The position numbers and the translations under genes are program-made. Shown one piece after another: positions 1 to 9,255 of a stretch of 64,000 bases of DNA; position 1 is the stretch's first letter, and every line of letters starts with the position of its first letter. The notes beneath the pieces were generated by a model. That model was not told the origin of the DNA. It saw only the letters and a program-made list of their open reading frames with translations, and did not search any database. The stretch is from assembly GCA_963995525.1 (NCBI GenBank), contig OZ023207.1:33428681-33492680 (forward strand). The letters run 5' to 3'. The stretch comes from Escarpia spicata (taxonomy: Eukaryota; Annelida; Polychaeta; Sabellida; Siboglinidae).

Positions 1-106
1 TTAACTGTTGCAGTAGTTGTTGCCGTACTTGTTGTGGTTGCCGTCGTTTTTGGTGATGTTGTCGTTCGTTTTGTGGTGGTTGTTATTGCCGGTGTACTTG
101 TTGATG
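1..106 (-). CDS. Thr/Ser-rich exon, U0, partial (cut by window start)
   Basis: This is the 5' part of a Thr-rich exon, residues 1-35 of 76, cut off by the left edge. It matches the U1 copy and has the same AAG-CAG double acceptor at its upper end. The last visible bases match the U1-type (Lys36) version and not the Thr36 version found from U5 on. Confidence 0.75.
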
Positions 107-499
107 CTGCTTTGATGGCAAGTTTAAACGGTTGTTTTATTAGCACATACATTTATAGTCAATGAATAGAAAGTGTTTCTCATTTAGATGTTATTTTCAC
201 ATTCGAACCATGTCATACACGCTATGCGACACACATCTTCTTTCATTCTAGTTTGCATAGCAACCCTATGTAAAACTTTGCAAAGTCGTCTGTAAGAATT
301 TCATTTGGCGACAATACGTTTTAATGATAAGTCAACAAAGCAAGTGCAACTGTTCCCACACAGCAGTATAAACTGCTATATTTAAAAAGCAATGCTCTAT
401 TTAAAAATATTACCAAAGACATATAATAAATCAATTGAAAATATATTTCAGAGACATACACTTTATGCCAATCGCCATAATTACGGAATTTGTTCAAAC
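107..499 (-). other. Intron between EGF3 and the next Thr-rich exon (U1 prototype, 393 bp)
   Basis: On the minus strand it starts at the GTTTGA donor after EGF3 and ends at a tandem AAG-CAG acceptor. A good branch-point candidate (CTAAT) lies about 30-40 bases before the acceptor. It is AT-rich, with no mobile element or RNA gene that I recognise. The same intron lies in the same place in every unit. Confidence 0.7.
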
Positions 500-616
500 C
501 TTGTTCACAGTGAAAACCACCAAATCCAGAACTGCCGCAATCACATGTGTAACCGTTAAGTTTATCTACACATGTACCACCATTTTCGCATGGATTGCTT
601 CTGCATTCTTTGATTT
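500..616 (-). CDS. EGF3 exon, U1 (prototype)
   Basis: This 117-bp exon codes for 39 residues making one EGF-like domain with six cysteines at residues 5, 10, 16, 25, 27 and 37. It begins after a TTGCAG acceptor and ends at the donor CAAG/GTTTGA, both in phase 1. C1-C2 reads CRSNPC, matching the POGLUT1 O-glucose consensus C-x-S-x-P/A-C. C2-C3 reads CENGGTC, matching the POFUT1 O-fucose consensus. Asp18 with Tyr23 before C4 fits the Asp/Asn beta-hydroxylation pattern of calcium-binding EGFs. The usual N-terminal calcium ligand is weaker here, with Glu-Ile-Lys-Glu in place of Asp-x-Asp-Glu. The donor is poor apart from a G at +5. A downstream GTGTAT could serve as a donor but would end in phase 0 and break the frame. 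Confidence 0.85.
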
Positions 617-858
617 CTGCAATAGGAAACACAAATTTGATTCATGAAAGAAAGAAATGTACTAATATATAATGCAATCGGATTAGGCAGAAAAACATGG
701 TCGTTGAGTAGAGAAGGGCATCATATAGGCAAATACTCATATCGCTAATACACGTTTTCCAGTTTCGTACTTCAACGCGTGTTTTTAATCTTTACTATAT
801 ATTTACAATCAACAATGAAAATATCCTATAGCATGTTGACAAGAAAAAGAAACCGCAC
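617..858 (-). other. Intron between EGF2 and EGF3 (U1 prototype, 242 bp)
   Basis: It runs from a CAG/GTGCGG donor to a TTGCAG acceptor. It is AT-rich and nothing recognisable lies in it. All units have the same intron. Confidence 0.7.
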
Positions 859-972
859 CTGAAGAACACTGCGGATCTGTGTAGCCAAGCGCACACAAAC
901 AGGTGTACGAGTCGACTGCATCCTCGCATGTCCCACCGTTCAGGCAAGGCTTGCTTTGGCATTCATCAACAT
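859..972 (-). CDS. EGF2 exon, U1 (prototype), calcium-binding type
   Basis: This 114-bp exon codes for 38 residues making one EGF domain with cysteines at 5, 10, 16, 25, 27 and 36. It opens with DVDEC, the classic N-terminal calcium-binding signature. Asp18 and Tyr23 complete the hydroxylation/calcium motif C-x-D-x4-Y-x-C-x-C. C1-C2 reads CQSKPC (O-glucose consensus) and C2-C3 CLNGGTC (O-fucose consensus). The C5-C6 loop CALGYTDPQC is near the EOGT O-GlcNAc pattern but has Asp where Gly is expected. The acceptor is GTGTAG preceded by a short pyrimidine tract and the donor is TTCAG/GTGCGG; both are phase 1. Domains of this kind occur in Notch, fibrillin and many matrix proteins, so the fold is certain but the specific family is not. 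Confidence 0.88.
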
Positions 973-1279
973 CTACACATCGACGAAAGGAGCAATGCAT
1001 CAAAGAATCTATTATCATCAATGAATTGGCAAGTATTTTATTGCTATAGCTTAAATTAATCTTATACATTTCATTCAATCAATCAATCTGTCGACCAGAC
1101 CGTAAATAGGAAGTTTATTTCCACAACCACATAGTATAATATTTCTAAATACAGCACAATTTATTGGAAGTACAAAAATACATAATTAATCAATAGTGTG
1201 ATGGAAAGAGGAAGAGCAACATAATCACATTAATGAATTGTTCATATCCATTGATGCAGGGCTTAAGATATACACTTAC
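973..1279 (-). other. Intron between EGF1 and EGF2 (U1 prototype, 307 bp)
   Basis: The donor is strong (TTTTG/GTAAGT) and the acceptor is TAG. The intron is AT-rich and contains a short TCAA tetranucleotide run near 1077-1089. No other feature is visible. It recurs in all units. Confidence 0.7.
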
Positions 1280-1399
1280 CAAAATTGCAATCATTTCCTT
1301 TGTAACCCGCAGGGCACAGACACCTGTAGATAGAGCCGTCATTATCGCCTAAACATGTTCCGCCGTTTTCGCAACGTTTCGTTTTGCACAAACCTACAT
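1280..1399 (-). CDS. EGF1 exon, U1 (prototype), non-calcium type
   Basis: This 120-bp exon codes for 40 residues making one EGF domain with cysteines at 5, 10, 16, 27, 29 and 38. The start DVGLC lacks the acidic pair before C1, and the C3-C4 loop is two residues longer than in EGF2. It therefore does not fit the calcium-binding or Asp-hydroxylation pattern. C2-C3 is CENGGTC (O-fucose consensus). C1-C2 is CKTKRC, with no O-glucose serine. The acceptor is a good pyrimidine tract with TTTCAG and the donor is GTAAGT, the strongest donor in the unit; both are phase 1. It is the first EGF after the Thr-rich spacer and follows the longest intron. Confidence 0.86.
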
Positions 1400-2043
1400 C
1401 TGAAACAAAAAAGACAGTACACAATAATTATATGAAGACGATCTAGAGCAGGTATGTATCGTGTACAGCAAATATACTATTCCTGTTTTGAGTTAGGTTT
1501 ATCAGACGTGTGTCTAATTAAACATACACATAGTATTACACGAGCTATATTACTTCTGCTGCAATTTAGCGAATCCAAGTGTGTGAAGAACAAATACATC
1601 AAGTCAAATCTCGATTTACGGTCGGCTGCATCTATCTAACAATATGCCGCACTAGGACAGTCGAAGTAATGTCCGAAAGAGTAACATTTATCAAATTCAT
1701 TCCTCTGATTCGAATAATAATTACTATACAGTTTATTTGAATAGCGCCCGAATCAACAACCAGATTGCTCTCAGATGCTTCACATACAAGTGCACGTAAC
1801 TATGTAGATTTGTATGATATATAGGAACAAAAATAATTCTAAAATACATATCATACAATAATAACAAAAACATTCATTACATAATTATTATACCTTCATG
1901 TACAAACAATTATAATTGATATGATAAATATTAAACAATATAAAATAAATAAGTAAATTAAAATGTAATAAATTATTTTAAAATAATAATAATAATTACA
2001 TAACATTTAGGTAAGTGCATTTGATAAAGTCCACGTGATCATA
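1400..2043 (-). other. 3' part of the long intron with the LINE AT-rich tail (U1 prototype)
   Basis: Positions 1400-1820 hold intron with no recognisable gene. A 61-codon plus-strand reading frame here is conserved only because the array is. From about 1822 to 2030 the sequence is nearly pure A/T and contains short AAT/ATT trinucleotide runs around 1980-1996. It sits just after the LINE relic's coding end, so it is probably the element's 3' UTR and microsatellite tail, as is usual for CR1/L2 elements. The exact 3' boundary and any target-site duplication could not be fixed. Confidence 0.55.
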
Positions 2044-3299
2044 TCACAGAAACGCTTCTCTAAAAAGGTGTGTTTTAAGAACTGTTTTGAACTCTGGCTG
2101 TGTTTTTGCCATCCTGACACAGTCCGGCAGTCTGTTTCATAGACTTGCTGCAGACAGCAAAACGAGTGACCGTCTGCGAAGGCGGCACTGACAGTAGCGG
2201 CAAAGACACCGATCTCAGTTGCCGATTCGGTTGACGTCGGTTCAGTAACTGCGCGAGATGACTCGGTGCCAGGTCATGCATCACAGAGTACGCAAATACA
2301 AGCACTAATGTCTGGCGCACACAGACAGGTAACCAATGCAAGTGCGGCAGCACTGGAGTGACGTGGTCGTACTTCCTCGTACAGCACACGAGGTGGGCTG
2401 CGCAGTTTTCACACTTTGTTTTACAAGCATCGTCTGCGGTAGGCCATAGAGTAATAAATTTGCATAATCGAGGCGTGAAGTCACGAGCGCTTGCACCAGG
2501 GTTTTGCATGCATCATCAGTGATGCTTCGTCGAATGTGTTCAATGTTGCGAATCTGATTGTAGCACGACTTTGCTATCTGTGCATCCTGTGCTTCCATAG
2601 TTAGAACTCTGTCAAGTATGACTCCAAGGTTGCGTACGGATGACTTCGGCGCAACCCGATGTTCGCCAATTGTCACGGAAATATCGGAGGGCAAATCGTT
2701 TCGCTGTTTTGAGGTGAGGAAGACGACTGCCTCTGACTTCTGGGTGTGTATCTTAACTAATTTTGTTCAAGCCAATCGATCACCTCCGCTACACATTGTT
2801 CAATGTTCGTTTTTGCTGCAGTGAGTGGTTTCTCGTGCTCAACTGTCATATAAATTTCCGTGTCATCCGCATAACAATGATACTGCATGCCGTGTCGTGC
2901 AACGATGTCGCTCTTAGGTCTTGTGTATAAGCAGCATAATATTGGACCAAGCACAGACACGTGTGGGGCGCTACATTTAAAAACACAACCAGTCGACGTT
3001 GTGCTTTCCACGGCGACTTTCTGATAACGTTCAGTGATATACGAATGCAAATGCCGAGACTGTGATGCCGAACGAATGTTCCCTTGAATCATAAAGAAAT
3101 CAATTGTGATTAATTGCTTCAATGCGCTGAACAAATCTAACATCACGAGAACAGTCTTGCACTTTCTATCCAGCGCCGCGGCGATGTCATTCTTGACTCA
3201 CAGGAGCGCCGTCTCCGTCGAGTGGCCATGGCGGTAAGCTCATTGAAAAGGATCACGCAATGTGTTCATATCAAGGTGATTGTTCAGATCTCAGTACGG
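2044..3299 (-). mobile_element. CR1/L2-like LINE reverse transcriptase relic, U1 (prototype)
   Basis: This is a 5'-truncated non-LTR retrotransposon in the minus orientation. From 3299 downward it reads through a Q-stop-AYR block, HSTETALL (near 3200), a degraded LLDLSAAF-like block (near 3140), the VLGP block, and the catalytic YADD at 2862-2873. It then continues into the thumb/connection region (LGVILD, LVTSRLDYANLLLYGLP) and the typical C-terminal HWLPVCVRQ block, ending in HLFREAF before a stop at 2044-2046. Frame changes after LEQN (near 2757) and after the YGLP block, plus two in-frame stops near HSTETALL, make it non-functional. The endonuclease domain and 5' RT are absent. The C-terminal motifs place it in the Jockey superfamily, CR1/L2 group. 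Confidence 0.85.
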
Positions 3300-3484
3300 T
3301 GTTGATTTAATTAACATTACAGCATCAACCTTTTATTAGCTCATATCATGTATACAGCGGTGGACTCAACATATTACCTAGAATATTCAACATTGGCCCG
3401 AATGCTGAATATAGGGTTGCCTGAACATATAATTTGCCAACTGTGACACCTTGCCATTTATACTGACATATAAATTACACGTAC
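3300..3484 (-). other. 5' part of the long intron (U1 prototype)
   Basis: It lies between the Thr-rich exon donor (CCGG/GTACGT) and the first recognisable LINE sequence. It probably includes unrecognised upstream LINE sequence. No other feature is seen, and it is the same in every unit. Confidence 0.5.
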
Positions 3485-3712
3485 CCGGAAACAAGCCATG
3501 CACAGACGGTTCAGTTGACGATGAAAATAATTCTGTCGATGGTGGCTTTTCTTCAGACGTTGTCTCTCCTCCGGTCGATGCTGTTGTAGTTATTGATGAA
3601 GCAGTTTTAACTGTTGCAGTAGTTGTTGCCGTACTTGTTGTGGTTGCCGTCGTTTTTGGTGATGTTGTCGTTCGTTTTGTGGTGGTTGTTATTGCCGGTG
3701 TACTTGTTGATG
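3485..3712 (-). CDS. Thr/Ser-rich mucin-like exon, U1 (prototype)
   Basis: This 228-bp exon codes for 76 residues, of which 28 are Thr and 13 Ser (54 percent), with no cysteine. It is a mucin-type O-glycosylated spacer by composition. Residues 1-47 are mostly Thr runs with scattered Ala, Pro and Lys. Residues 48-76 turn acidic and Pro/Ser-rich (SEEKPPSTE) and end in VHGLFP. The acceptor is a tandem AAG-CAG site: the downstream CAG gives this start, while the upstream AAG would add one alanine; both are phase 1. The donor CCGG/GTACGT is chosen because it keeps phase 1. Another candidate, AAG/GTGTCA, 12 codons further on, is phase 0. This copy has Lys36, Ala38 and Gly48. Confidence 0.78.
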
Positions 3713-4105
3713 CTGCTTTGATGGCAAGTTTAAACGGTTGTTTTATTAGCACATACATTTATAGTCAATGAATAGAAAGTGTTTCTCATTTAGATGTTAT
3801 TTTCACATTCGAACCATGTCATACACGCTATGCGACACACATCTTCTTTCATTCTAGTTTGCATAGCAACCCTATGTAAAACTTTGCAAAGTCGTCTGTA
3901 AGAATTTCATTTGGCGACAATACGTTTTAATGATAAGTCAACAAAGCAAGTGCAACTGTTCCCACACAGCAGTATAAACTGCTATATTTAAAAAGCAATG
4001 CTCTATTTAAAAATATTACCAAAGACATATAATAAATCAATTGAAAATATATTTCAGAGACATACACTTTATGCCAATCGCCATAATTACGGAATTTGTT
4101 CAAAC

Positions 4106-4222
4106 CTTGTTCACAGTGAAAACCACCAAATCCAGAACTGCCGCAATCACATGTGTAACCGTTAAGTTTATCTACACATGTACCACCATTTTCGCATGGA
4201 TTGCTTCTGCATTCTTTGATTT
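4106..4222 (-). CDS. EGF3 exon, U2
   Basis: The protein is identical to the U1 EGF3, with the same GTTTGA donor. Confidence 0.85.
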
Positions 4223-4464
4223 CTGCAATAGGAAACACAAATTTGATTCATGAAAGAAAGAAATGTACTAATATATAATGCAATCGGATTAGGCAGAAAA
4301 ACATGGTCGTTGAGTAGAGAAGGGCATCATATAGGCAAATACTCATATCGCTAATACACGTTTTCCAGTTTCGTACTTCAACGCGTGTTTTTAATCTTTA
4401 CTATATATTTACAATCAACAATGAAAATATCCTATAGCATGTTGACAAGAAAAAGAAACCGCAC

Positions 4465-4578
4465 CTGAAGAACACTGCGGATCTGTGTAGCCAAGCGCAC
4501 ACAAACAGGTGTACGAGTCGACTGCATCCTCGCATGTCCCACCGTTCAGGCAAGGCTTGCTTTGGCATTCATCAACAT
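4465..4578 (-). CDS. EGF2 exon, U2
   Basis: The protein is identical to the U1 EGF2. Confidence 0.88.
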
Positions 4579-4885
4579 CTACACATCGACGAAAGGAGCA
4601 ATGCATCAAAGAATCTATTATCATCAATGAATTGGCAAGTATTTTATTGCTATAGCTTAAATTAATCTTATACATTTCATTCAATCAATCAATCTGTCGA
4701 CCAGACCGTAAATAGGAAGTTTATTTCCACAACCAAATAGTATAATATTTCTAAATACAGCACAATTTATTGGAAGTACAAAAATACATAATTAATCAAT
4801 AGCGTGATGGAAAGAGGAAGAGCAACATAATCACATTAATGAATTGTTCATATCCATTGATGCAGGGCTTAAGATATACACTTAC

Positions 4886-5005
4886 CAAAATTGCAATCAT
4901 TTCCTTTGTAACCCGCAGGGCACAGACACCTGTAGATAGAGCCGTCATTATCGCCTAAACATGTTCCGCCGTTTTCGCAACGTTTCGTTTTGCACAAACC
5001 TACAT
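4886..5005 (-). CDS. EGF1 exon, U2
   Basis: Reads the same as U1 EGF1. The flanking intron shares private bases with U1 (GAGCAGG just outside the acceptor region). Confidence 0.86.
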
Positions 5006-5649
5006 CTGAAACAAAAAAGACAGTACACAATAATTATATGAAGACGATCTAGAGCAGGTATGTATCGTGTACAGCAAATATACTATTCCTGTTTTGAGTT
5101 AGGTTTATCAGACGTGTGTCTAATTAAACATACACATAGTATTACACGAGCTATATTACTTCTGCTGCAATTTAGCGAATCCAAGTGTGTGAAGAACAAA
5201 TACATCAAGTCAAATCTCGATTTACGGTCGGCTGCATCTATCTAACAATATGCCGCACTAGGACAGTCGAAGTAATGTCCGAAAGAGTAACATTTATCAA
5301 ATTCATTCCTCTGATTCGAATAATAATTACTATACAGTTTATTTGAATAGCGCCCGAATCAACAACCAGATTGCTCTCAGATGCTTCACATACAAGTGCA
5401 CGTAACTATGTAGATTTGTATGATATATAGGAACAAAAATAATTCTAAAATACATATCATACAATAATAACAAAAACATTCATTACATAATTATTATACC
5501 TTCATGTACAAACAATTATAATTGATATGATAAATATTAAACAATATAAAATAAATAAGTAAATTAAAATGTAATAAATTATTTTAAAATAATAATAATA
5601 ATTACATAACATTTAGGTAAGTGCATTTGATAAAGTCCACGTGATCATA

Positions 5650-6905
5650 TCACAGAAACGCTTCTCTAAAAAGGTGTGTTTTAAGAACTGTTTTGAACTC
5701 TGGCTGTGTTTTTGCCATCCTGACACAGTCCGGCAGTCTGTTTCATAGACTTGCTGCAGACAGCAAAACGAGTGACCGTCTGCGAAGGCGGCACTGACAG
5801 TAGCGGCAAAGACACCGATCTCAGTTGCCGATTCGGTTGACGTCGGTTCAGTAACTGCGCGAGATGACTCGGTGCCAGGTCATGCATCACAGAGTACGCA
5901 AATACAAGCACTAATGTCTGGCGCACACAGACAGGTAACCAATGCAAGTGCGGCAGCACTGGAGTGACGTGGTCGTACTTCCTCGTACAGCACACGAGGT
6001 GGGCTGCGCAGTTTTCACACTTTGTTTTACAAGCATCGTCTGCGGTAGGCCATAGAGTAATAAATTTGCATAATCGAGGCGTGAAGTCACGAGCGCTTGC
6101 ACCAGGGTTTTGCATGCATCATCAGTGATGCTTCGTCGAATGTGTTCAATGTTGCGAATCTGATTGTAGCACGACTTTGCTATCTGTGCATCCTGTGCTT
6201 CCATAGTTAGAACTCTGTCAAGTATGACTCCAAGGTTGCGTACGGATGACTTCGGCGCAACCCGATGTTCGCCAATTGTCACGGAAATATCGGAGGGCAA
6301 ATCGTTTCGCTGTTTTGAGGTGAGGAAGACGACTGCCTCTGACTTCTGGGTGTGTATCTTAACTAATTTTGTTCAAGCCAATCGATCACCTCCGCTACAC
6401 ATTGTTCAATGTTCGTTTTTGCTGCAGTGAGTGGTTTCTCGTGCTCAACTGTCATATAAATTTCCGTGTCATCCGCATAACAATGATACTGCATGCCGTG
6501 TCGTGCAACGATGTCGCTCTTAGGTCTTGTGTATAAGCAGCATAATATTGGACCAAGCACAGACACGTGTGGGGCGCTACATTTAAAAACACAACCAGTC
6601 GACGTTGTGCTTTCCACGGCGACTTTCTGATAACGTTCAGTGATATACGAATGCAAATGCCGAGACTGTGATGCCGAACGAATGTTCCCTTGAATCATAA
6701 AGAAATCAATTGTGATTAATTGCTTCAATGCGCTGAACAAATCTAACATCACGAGAACAGTCTTGCACTTTCTATCCAGCGCCGCGGCGATGTCATTCTT
6801 GACTCACAGGAGCGCCGTCTCCGTCGAGTGGCCATGGCGGTAAGCTCATTGAAAAGGATCACGCAATGTGTTCATATCAAGGTGATTGTTCAGATCTCAG
6901 TACGG
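5650..6905 (-). mobile_element. CR1/L2-like LINE relic, U2
   Basis: Same truncation and frame breaks as U1; YADD intact. No difference from U1 was noticed in translated segments. Confidence 0.85.
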
Positions 6906-7090
6906 TGTTGATTTAATTAACATTACAGCATCAACCTTTTATTAGCTCATATCATGTATACAGCGGTGGACTCAACATATTACCTAGAATATTCAACATT
7001 GGCCCGAATGCTGAATATAGGGTTGCCTGAACATATAATTTGCCAACTGTGACACCTTGCCATTTATACTGACATATAAATTACACGTAC

Positions 7091-7318
7091 CCGGAAACAA
7101 GCCATGCACAGACGGTTCAGTTGACGATGAAAATAATTCTGTCGATGGTGGCTTTTCTTCAGACGTTGTCTCTCCTCCGGTCGATGCTGTTGTAGTTATT
7201 GATGAAGCAGTTTTAACTGTTGCAGTAGTTGTTGCCGTACTTGTTGTGGTTGCCGTCGTTTTTGGTGATGTTGTCGTTCGTTTTGTGGTGGTTGTTATTG
7301 CCGGTGTACTTGTTGATG
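7091..7318 (-). CDS. Thr/Ser-rich exon, U2
   Basis: Same 76 residues as U1 (Lys36, Ala38, Gly48). Confidence 0.78.
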
Positions 7319-7711
7319 CTGCTTTGATGGCAAGTTTAAACGGTTGTTTTATTAGCACATACATTTATAGTCAATGAATAGAAAGTGTTTCTCATTTAGA
7401 TGTTATTTTCACATTCGAACCATGTCATACACGCTATGCGACACACATCTTCTTTCATTCTAGTTTGCATAGCAACCCTATGTAAAACTTTGCAAAGTCG
7501 TCTGTAAGAATTTCATTTGGCGACAATACGTTTTAATGATAAGTCAACAAAGCAAGTGCAACTGTTCCCACACAGCAGTATAAACTGCTATATTTAAAAA
7601 GCAATGCTCTATTTAAAAATATTACCAAAGACATATAATAAATCAATTGAAAATATATTTCAGAGACATACACTTTATGCCAATAGCCATAATTACGGAA
7701 TTTGTTAAAAC

Positions 7712-7828
7712 CTTGTTCACAGTGAAAACCACCAAATCCAGAACTGCCGCAATCACATGTGTAACCGTTAAGTTTATATACACATGTACCACCATTTTCG
7801 CATGGATTGCTTCTGCATTCTTTGATTT
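7712..7828 (-). CDS. EGF3 exon, U3, variant with weak donor
   Basis: Asp18 is Tyr (base 7778), which removes the residue used for hydroxylation and calcium binding. The donor is also altered: the +5 G is lost (base 7707), leaving CAAG/GTTTTA. This is the weakest donor in the array, so this copy may be skipped or mis-spliced. Skipping it would leave the frame intact. Confidence 0.72.
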
Positions 7829-8070
7829 CTGCAATAGGAAACACAAATTTGATTCATGAAAGAAAGAAATGTACTAATATATAATGCAATCGGATTAGGC
7901 AGAAAAACATGGTCGTTGAGTAGAGAAGGGCATCATATAGGCAAATACTCATATCGCTAATACACGTTTTCCAGTTTCGTACTTCAACGCGTGTTTTTAA
8001 TCTTTACTATATATTTACAATCAACAATGAAAATATCCTATAGCATGTTGACAAGAAAAAGAAACCGCAC

Positions 8071-8184
8071 CTGAAGAACACTGCGGATCTGTGTAGCCAA
8101 GCGCACACAAACAGGTGTACGAGTCGACTGCATCCTCGCATGTCCCACCGTTCAGGCAAGGCTTGCTTTGGCATTCATCAACAT
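8071..8184 (-). CDS. EGF2 exon, U3
   Basis: The protein is identical to the U1 EGF2. Confidence 0.88.
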
Positions 8185-8491
8185 CTACACATCGACGAAA
8201 GGAGCAATGCATCAAAGAATCTATTATCATCAATGAATTGGCAAGTATTTTATTGCTATAGCTTAAATTAATCTTATACATTTCATTCAATCAATCAATC
8301 TGTCGACCAGACCGTAAATAGGAAGTTTATTTCCACAACCACATAGTATAATATTTCTAAATACAGCACAATTTATTGGAAGTACAAAAATACATAATTA
8401 ATCAATAGTGTGATGGAAAGAGGAAGAGCAACATAATCACATTAATGAATTGTTCATATCCATTGATGCAGGGCTTAAGATATACACTTAC

Positions 8492-8611
8492 CAAAATTGC
8501 AATCATTTCCTTTGTAACCCGCAGGGCACAGACACCTGTAGATAGAGCCGTCATTATCGCCTAAACATGTTCCGCCGTTTTCGCAACGTTTCGTTTTGCA
8601 CAAACCTACAT
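8492..8611 (-). CDS. EGF1 exon, U3
   Basis: Reads the same as U1 EGF1. The intron 200 bp further right has a GAATTC variant shared only with U6. Confidence 0.86.
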
Positions 8612-9255
8612 CTGAAACAAAAAAGACAGTACACAATAATTATATGAAGACGATCTAGCGCAGGTATGTATCGTGTACAGCAAATATACTATTCCTGTTT
8701 TGAGTTAGGTTTATCAGACGTGTGTCTAATTAAACATACACATAGTATTACACGAGCTATATTACTTCTGCTGCAATTTAGCGAATCCAAGTGTGTGAAG
8801 AACAAATACATGAATTCAAATCTCGATTTACGGTCGGCTGCATCTATCTAACAATATGCCGCACTAGGACAGTCGAAGTAATGTCCGAAAGAGTAACATT
8901 TATCAAATTCATTCCTCTGATTCGAATAATAATTACTATACAGTTTATTTGCATAGCGCCCGAATCAACAACCAGATTGCTCTCAGATGCTTCACATACA
9001 AGTGCACGTAACTATGTAGATTTGTATGATAGATAGGAACAAAAATAATTCTAAAATATATATCATACAATAATAACAAAAACATTCATTACATAATTAT
9101 TAGACCTTCATGTACAAACAATTATAATTGATATGATAAATATTAAACAATATAAAATAAATAAGTAAATTAAAATGTAATAAATTATTTTAAAATAATA
9201 ATAATAATTACATAACATTTAGGTAAGTGCATTTGATAAAGTCCACGTGATCATA

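Noticed and set aside
321..632. Continuous 103-codon minus-strand frame as a single exon
   Set aside because: Only residues matching 500-616 form an EGF domain. Flanking codons are AT-rich intron, the 3' part is interrupted in U11, and phase-1 splice sites delimit the domain exactly.
1454..1639. Plus-strand 61-codon frame conserved in every unit
   Set aside because: It lies in the long intron and resembles no known family. Its conservation is explained by the near-identity of the whole unit.
1822..2030. AT-rich segment as a replication origin or matrix attachment region
   Set aside because: Composition alone does not support it. Its position right after the LINE coding end makes a LINE 3' UTR/tail the simpler reading.
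2510..2527. Short inverted repeat GCATCA-TCAG-TGATGC
   Set aside because: A 6-bp stem inside decayed LINE coding sequence is expected by chance and has no terminator or regulatory context.
2618..2824. Plus-strand 68-codon frame opposite the LINE
   Set aside because: It is a shadow of the minus-strand reverse transcriptase segments, which carry recognisable motifs.
2044..3299. Active retrotransposon gene
   Set aside because: Although YADD is intact, the element lacks its 5' half and endonuclease, and has shared stops and frame changes in every copy.
3421..3484. Extension of the Thr-rich exon to the AAG/GTGTCA donor or to the stop at 3387
   Set aside because: Either would end in the wrong phase, or terminate the protein in every unit. 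The GTACGT donor fits phase 1 and is the better consensus.
3451..3771. Plus-strand valine-rich reading frame of 106 codons, open in all copies
   Set aside because: It is the antisense of the Thr-rich exon (ACN read backwards gives Val/Gly codons). It runs across both inferred splice sites and has no independent support.
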